A DNA stretch of 64,000 bases from Pinibacter soli (GTDB lineage: Bacteria; Bacteroidota; Bacteroidia; Chitinophagales; Chitinophagaceae), in the NCBI RefSeq assembly GCF_029961145.1, contig NZ_JASBRG010000007.1, positions 1,876,173 to 1,940,172 of the forward strand, given 5' to 3'. The translations under genes and the position numbers were made by a program. The notes below the pieces were generated by a model. It had not been told where the DNA came from and made no database searches. It was given only the letters and a program-made list of their open reading frames with translations. Position 1 is the first letter of the stretch, and the number at the start of each line of letters is the position of its first letter. Shown one piece after another: positions 60,106 to 64,000 of this stretch.

Positions 60106-61590
60106 TTATTTCTTTACAAGATTTACCCCTGCATCTTTAAAAAGCGTTAATGCAGTGGAAAGCGTTGATGCATTTACCGTCTTAAATTTTGACCCCGAAG
60201 TAGAGCTGGAACTAACGTCTACTGTATAAGTAGTTTTTTTACATTGCGAAAGATCAACAGCTGCGCCACTGATACCCGCTGCATCATCAAATGGATTAGT
60301 CAGGAGGTATAGCCTGAATGTTGCCGCCGTTGGCGTCCATGGCAGCGTAAATGATGTCAGGGCATTATTATCAAGATATAAAAAGTAGCTTCCACTGGCA
60401 GGCGTTGCATTTGGAAGTTTTGAAGCATCTACCGAAGTGATAAAATTGAAAGAAAATTTCAAAGTAGCCAGCTTTGTAAGTGCCGTAAGGTCTGGTAGTG
60501 ATGTGAGTGCGTTATTAGTGCATGACAAAGTTGTTAAATTTGTCAGTGTTGCAATACTTGCCGGCAATGTTTGAGCATTTGTATAAGCGTATGTTAATGA
60601 GGTCAAAGCCGGAGTTTGTGAAAAATCAACTGAGGTTAGATTAGAAGGCCCCCCAAAATTAGCGGATCCTCCACCACACGATAATGTAGTTAAATTCGGA
60701 TTATTCAATTTCAAATAAACAAGGGCATAATTGGTTGAGCAATCCAAAGATGTTAATGCGGGACATTGTGTTACATCCAGTGAATCGATCTGATTGTTGG
60801 AGCAATTTATTTTAGTTAAAACCGGGTTGTTTAATTTCAATGACCGTAAATTAATTCCTCCCCATAAAGATTTACCTCCGTTTGTTGGTTCATTGCAAGC
60901 TAAGTTGGTTAACAGTGGACAATTCGAAACATCCAATTTAGATATGCTCGTGGAGCTGCAATCAACATTTGTCAATTTTGTGCAATTTGTCAAAGGCAAT
61001 AAGCCAACTCTATAGTTGTGAGAACATACGAGGTTCGACAAATTTGGAAGTTCAGCTACACTGGTTGACAATACTTGTATATCGTTGTAACTACAGTTTA
61101 GGGATGTCATCTCAGGCACTTTAGTAATATACAATGAAACAATATGTCCAACGCCAGCTTCCATAAAAGAGTTACTTGGATTATACCAGCTGGTTGAAGT
61201 GTTCATATTTCTATTTCCGGTACAATCTAAGGCACTTAAAGAATCACCGGTTATTGTAACCGTATAATCACCTAAACGTGGATATGTATGATAGGCCACT
61301 ACCGTAACACCTGATCCTCCCGGGTATAAAGAATCGACTCCGTCACCCCAACTCACTTTAATATTTTTTCCGTTCAGATTAAATGCTGGAGTAGCAACAG
61401 AAAAATCTCCTTTATTACTGCTGGTAAATGACCCAACTTGCGCAAGCTGTGCAAGTTGCATTGTTATTGAATGGTCCGCCAACGGAGCATAAGGAGGATC
61501 CTGTGGACTGTTTATATTAAACTTTTTACAAGAGAAAAAAATTATTGATGTGCTGATTATAGCTATGAGCAATGATGTAATTTTATTCAT
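60106..61590 (-). CDS. Leucine-rich-repeat lipoprotein
   Basis: A 494-residue surface-type lipoprotein. Lipobox FFSC (Cys21) and a PKD/immunoglobulin-like region with NITI-like strands (about 40-150) precede a leucine-rich-repeat region (about 150-410). The repeat has units such as LTSLDCSTN, LNNPNLTTLSCGG and LTNLTTLSCTNNALTSLPDL, LDVSNCPLLTNLACN. The repeat unit is about 20-23 residues with the LxxLxCxxN skeleton, and many Cys and Asn in the turns. A short C-terminal domain follows. Between SusD and TlpA genes, it may be the surface glycan- or peptide-binding component. Confidence 0.85.
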   Translation of the reverse strand: MNKITSLLIAIISTSIIFFSCKKFNINSPQDPPYAPLADHSITMQLAQLAQVGSFTSSNKGDFSVATPAFNLNGKNIKVSWGDGVDSLYPGGSGVTVVAYHTYPRLGDYTVTITGDSLSALDCTGNRNMNTSTSWYNPSNSFMEAGVGHIVSLYITKVPEMTSLNCSYNDIQVLSTSVAELPNLSNLVCSHNYRVGLLPLTNCTKLTNVDCSSTSISKLDVSNCPLLTNLACNEPTNGGKSLWGGINLRSLKLNNPVLTKINCSNNQIDSLDVTQCPALTSLDCSTNYALVYLKLNNPNLTTLSCGGGSANFGGPSNLTSVDFSQTPALTSLTYAYTNAQTLPASIATLTNLTTLSCTNNALTSLPDLTALTKLATLKFSFNFITSVDASKLPNATPASGSYFLYLDNNALTSFTLPWTPTAATFRLYLLTNPFDDAAGISGAAVDLSQCKKTTYTVDVSSSSTSGSKFKTVNASTLSTALTLFKDAGVNLVKK

Positions 61591-61657
61591 CTGCTAATAT
61601 TTTATTTTTTAAACAAAATTTCATTTAACGCCTGCTGGCTCTAAATGATAATTCTCT

Positions 61658-63358
61658 CTACCATCCTGGGTTTTGAGTTAATTTATTCCCTGGTATATCT
61701 ATTTCCGATTGAGGAATAGGAAACAGATAGTTTCTTGCTGCAAAAGTTTTTGAATTGTTGAAATTCGTACCATAGGAGTAAGTTTTAACACCTGTTGTAG
61801 CATTATAAGTAATAGTTACTTTCCGGGTCGGAGTGAATCCGGTAGCACTGTTAAACCAGGTAGCTGCCATGCCCCATCTTTTCGCATCCCAGTAACGTTG
61901 ATCTTCGAACGCCAGTTCAACACGACGCTCATGTCGTATGACTGTATCCATTCCCACCTGTGTTAAATTAGTTGCTACCTGTGGCATGCCCGCACGGGTG
62001 CGAACCTGGTTTATCGCAGCCTGAACGGAAGCGTCCGGGCCAACTGCTTTATTCTGCGACTCTGCATAGTTCAACAGCACCTCAGCATAGCGGATCAATG
62101 GCCAATTATAGCCACTTGCAGCAACAGAACCGCTTGGGGTAATACTTTCATTGATAAACTTCCTTAAATAATAACCGGTTGGAGTGGTAGCGTTAGAGTA
62201 TGCCTGTCCTGATGAATTGACCATGTCCTGGCCACCGCTATACATTTGCATATTCCGGTTTCTAAATGCTACTCCATCATATAAAATTGTTGCATAAAAC
62301 CTCGGGTCCCTGCCTGCATAAGGATTTGCAGCATTATAACCTGAACCGGAAGCGCTAGTTGCCAAACCTGTTTTCATCATCTCATAGTCATCAACTAAAT
62401 TTTGAGTGGGGCAAGTGCTGCCCAATCCGCCATAGTAAGGAGATTGGTTATTATAATCAAAATAGGTCGCCAATTCTGTATTATTAAAATTATGTTGTAC
62501 CGACAAAATCATTTCTGCATTGTTCGGAGTAGAGAAAATACTACTATAATTTTTTGCAAGAACTGATGAATCCGTGCTGGCAATAGTCAATAATGAGTTT
62601 GCTTTCAAATCCATAATACCCTTAGCGGTAGCTGCTGCTGCTGCCCAATCCTGTGGTGACTGCGTTGATGACGCCTTCATCATTTGTATCCTACACTTTA
62701 AACCCCACGCAGCTTGTTTTGTTATCCTGCCAAGATCGGCAGTTGAGTATTGAGCAGGCAGGTCATTTGCTGCCAGATCAAGCTCATTTGCAATAAACCT
62801 TTGGCATGAATCAAGTGTATTCCGAACAGGAAATAAAGTTGAATCACGTGGATCCTGAGCAACTGTAATAATAGGAACAGCCCCGTAGTATTGAACTAAG
62901 TCATAATAATAATATGCACGCAAAAATCTTACTTCTGCCTTTAATCTTTTATTCAATTGTGGATCGCCGGGTACGCCGTCAATTTTTGAAAGATAGATGT
63001 TGGCTCTGCGTATGTATGTATAACGTGAAGTCCATATTGGAGAAATCGTCCTGTAATAGGCATCGTAGGAGGAAGTAGAATAATATTTCTGAGCAGTACT
63101 ATTTGCATTTGCGGTAACTGCATCATCCGTAAGACAGCTCATTAACCATGCACCTCCTGTAATAATATTGGAACCACCGAACCCGGTTGTTAGCTGAGAA
63201 TAAAAATTATTAGTGTATAAAACTACGTTACTCTGATTTCCCCATAATTGAGGGTCAGTGATCTGGTCCAGAGGTTTCTGGTCCAGGACCTTGTGACAAC
63301 TTGCAAAAAGAAAAATACTCCAGGTTATTATTAGTGTCAAAAAAGCTTTAGCTCTCAT
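61658..63358 (-). CDS. SusD/RagB-family nutrient-binding outer-membrane lipoprotein
   Basis: A 566-residue lipoprotein with lipobox FASC (Cys21) and the usual VLDQKPLDQITDPQLWG start of SusD proteins. The TPR-rich fold is visible in YFSTYDAY-like segments, KAEVRFLRAYYYYDLVQYYGAVPI, TKQAAWGLKCRIQMM and LIRYAEVLLNYAESQN, then HERRVELAFEDQRYWDAKRW, and it ends in FPIPQSEIDIPGNKLTQNPGW. It caps the SusC transporter and delivers the ligand. 35 bp separate it from the SusC stop. The ligand is not readable; the neighbours are thioredoxins rather than glycoside hydrolases, so a polysaccharide substrate is not assured. Confidence 0.95.
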   Translation of the reverse strand: MRAKAFLTLIITWSIFLFASCHKVLDQKPLDQITDPQLWGNQSNVVLYTNNFYSQLTTGFGGSNIITGGAWLMSCLTDDAVTANANSTAQKYYSTSSYDAYYRTISPIWTSRYTYIRRANIYLSKIDGVPGDPQLNKRLKAEVRFLRAYYYYDLVQYYGAVPIITVAQDPRDSTLFPVRNTLDSCQRFIANELDLAANDLPAQYSTADLGRITKQAAWGLKCRIQMMKASSTQSPQDWAAAAATAKGIMDLKANSLLTIASTDSSVLAKNYSSIFSTPNNAEMILSVQHNFNNTELATYFDYNNQSPYYGGLGSTCPTQNLVDDYEMMKTGLATSASGSGYNAANPYAGRDPRFYATILYDGVAFRNRNMQMYSGGQDMVNSSGQAYSNATTPTGYYLRKFINESITPSGSVAASGYNWPLIRYAEVLLNYAESQNKAVGPDASVQAAINQVRTRAGMPQVATNLTQVGMDTVIRHERRVELAFEDQRYWDAKRWGMAATWFNSATGFTPTRKVTITYNATTGVKTYSYGTNFNNSKTFAARNYLFPIPQSEIDIPGNKLTQNPGW

Positions 63359-63393
63359 CTTTCTTCTTTTTAAAATTAGATTACTTGTATTTG

Positions 63394-64000
63394 TTAAAAT
63401 CCAACATTAAGACCCAAATTCAGTGAACGTTGAATTGGATAATAGCCACCGCTTTCCAAATTCACATTTAGCATTTCAGGATCGACAACATTTATTCCTG
63501 ATTTGGCCCATGACCACAAATTGGTTGCTCCTGCAGAGAACATCACATTGTTTAGTCCAATTTTTTTCACGGTATGAGCTGGCAAATGATACGATACTTT
63601 GAGGTTTTTAAATCTTATGTAATCTCCTTTAACCAACCAGAATGTGCTTGGATGACCAGACGCTGAGTTATTGGTTGAAAAAGCGGGATTGGAATAACGG
63701 GGATAGCGTGCATCTCTGCTTTCCGGTCTCCATGCATTTTCATAGCCATACTCTGTCTGATTTCCCGGTTGGAATTGTGCCACATTGCCGCCTGCTCCCT
63801 GGAGGAAGGTGTTAACAGTAAAATTTTTCCATTGGAACGTAAGATTCAATCCGAAAGAATAAGGAGGAAGATTGGTATTGTTAAATATGACCATATCTTC
63901 TCTATCAATTTTTCCATCGTGATTAAGATCTGCGTATTTTATATCTCCTGGCTTTAAGATTGTGTTTCCATACCCGTCCTGATTAACGGCATAGTTGTCA
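63394..64000 (-). CDS. SusC/RagA-family TonB-dependent receptor, C-terminal part
   Basis: The minus strand is open from the stop at 63394 to the window edge, giving the last 202 residues of a SusC-type receptor; the plug and most of the barrel lie outside. The loop ILKPGDIKYADLNHDGKID (near the window edge) is the hallmark of SusC proteins, with the last beta strands SFGLNLTFQWKNFTVNTF and ending in LNLGLNVGF, quoted by its parts. It forms the gated pore with SusD. The TonB box is not visible. Confidence 0.93.
   Translation of the reverse strand, partial: DNYAVNQDGYGNTILKPGDIKYADLNHDGKIDREDMVIFNNTNLPPYSFGLNLTFQWKNFTVNTFLQGAGGNVAQFQPGNQTEYGYENAWRPESRDARYPRYSNPAFSTNNSASGHPSTFWLVKGDYIRFKNLKVSYHLPAHTVKKIGLNNVMFSAGATNLWSWAKSGINVVDPEMLNVNLESGGYYPIQRSLNLGLNVGF

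Overview
The window reads as chromosomal DNA of a member of the Bacteroidota, most likely a Chitinophagaceae-type soil or freshwater bacterium. The pointers are a SusC/SusD pair, a lipid-anchored TamL-type Omp85 protein, DUF5686, DUF2911 and YkgJ proteins, many signal-peptidase-II lipoproteins, TolC/MacB efflux genes typical of the phylum, and the absence of clear Shine-Dalgarno sites. I saw no rRNA or tRNA gene, CRISPR array, transposase, integrase or phage gene.

Layout. 1-6 kb: a truncated SpoU-family RNA methyltransferase divergent from tamL, then truB and a four-gene minus-strand cluster (TM2 protein, DUF2752 protein, DUF4870-like membrane protein, M48 protease). 6-13 kb: a DUF5686 outer-membrane protein, bioF, miaE, a CCG-domain Fe-S protein, an alpha/beta hydrolase and an uncharacterised conserved protein. 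13.6-15.3 kb: two tandemly duplicated YD-repeat-like lipoproteins; a third relative lies at 48.6 kb. 15.4-28.5 kb: an NtrC-type response regulator and its histidine kinase on the minus strand, divergent from an efflux operon (small hydrophobic ORF, HlyD adaptor, ATPase, two FtsX/MacB permeases, second ATPase, TolC). 28.8-38 kb: amino-acid permease, bioA, DUF2911, SRPBCC, ABC-2 permease, sppA, folK and a deoxynucleoside kinase. 38-48.5 kb: MFS transporter, CPA2 antiporter, an ABC exporter pair, YggS, glnS and a parvulin PPIase. 48.6-56.4 kb: lipoprotein, serine hydrolase, sucC, OmpA-like lipoprotein, sterol-desaturase-like hydroxylase, YkgJ and acyl-CoA dehydrogenase. 56.7-64 kb: one minus-strand block in the order SusC (partial), SusD, leucine-rich-repeat lipoprotein, two TlpA-like thioredoxins and a longer thioredoxin-fold protein.

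The most unusual feature is not a gene. Nearly every intergenic gap holds an imperfect or perfect inverted repeat whose arms are built from short repeated words. At least ten arm families occur: A AATTTGAAA, B GCACGCAGATGACGCTGAT, C GAACGCAGATTTTCATGAT, D GAGACGCGTTGAACGCGTCT, E AATTAGGAATTAAGAATT, F AATTGAAAATTGAAAG, G TAACTGAATAACTGAA, H AAGTTATAAGTTTTAAG, I AATTAATAATTAATAAAGG, J GTGAATCGTGAAT, plus singletons. Arms are often fused to a stop codon, and unrelated arms enclose the same short cores (GTGTGCGACGCAAC; AATGCTTT-GTGT-GCATT). This looks like a modular intergenic stem-loop system and is the main lead here. Second-tier leads are the TM2/DUF2752/DUF4870/M48 cluster, the SusCD-LRR-thioredoxin block, and the efflux operon, in which most gene-gene spacers carry such an element.

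All domain names come from reading the translated sequence against remembered family motifs; no database search was run.
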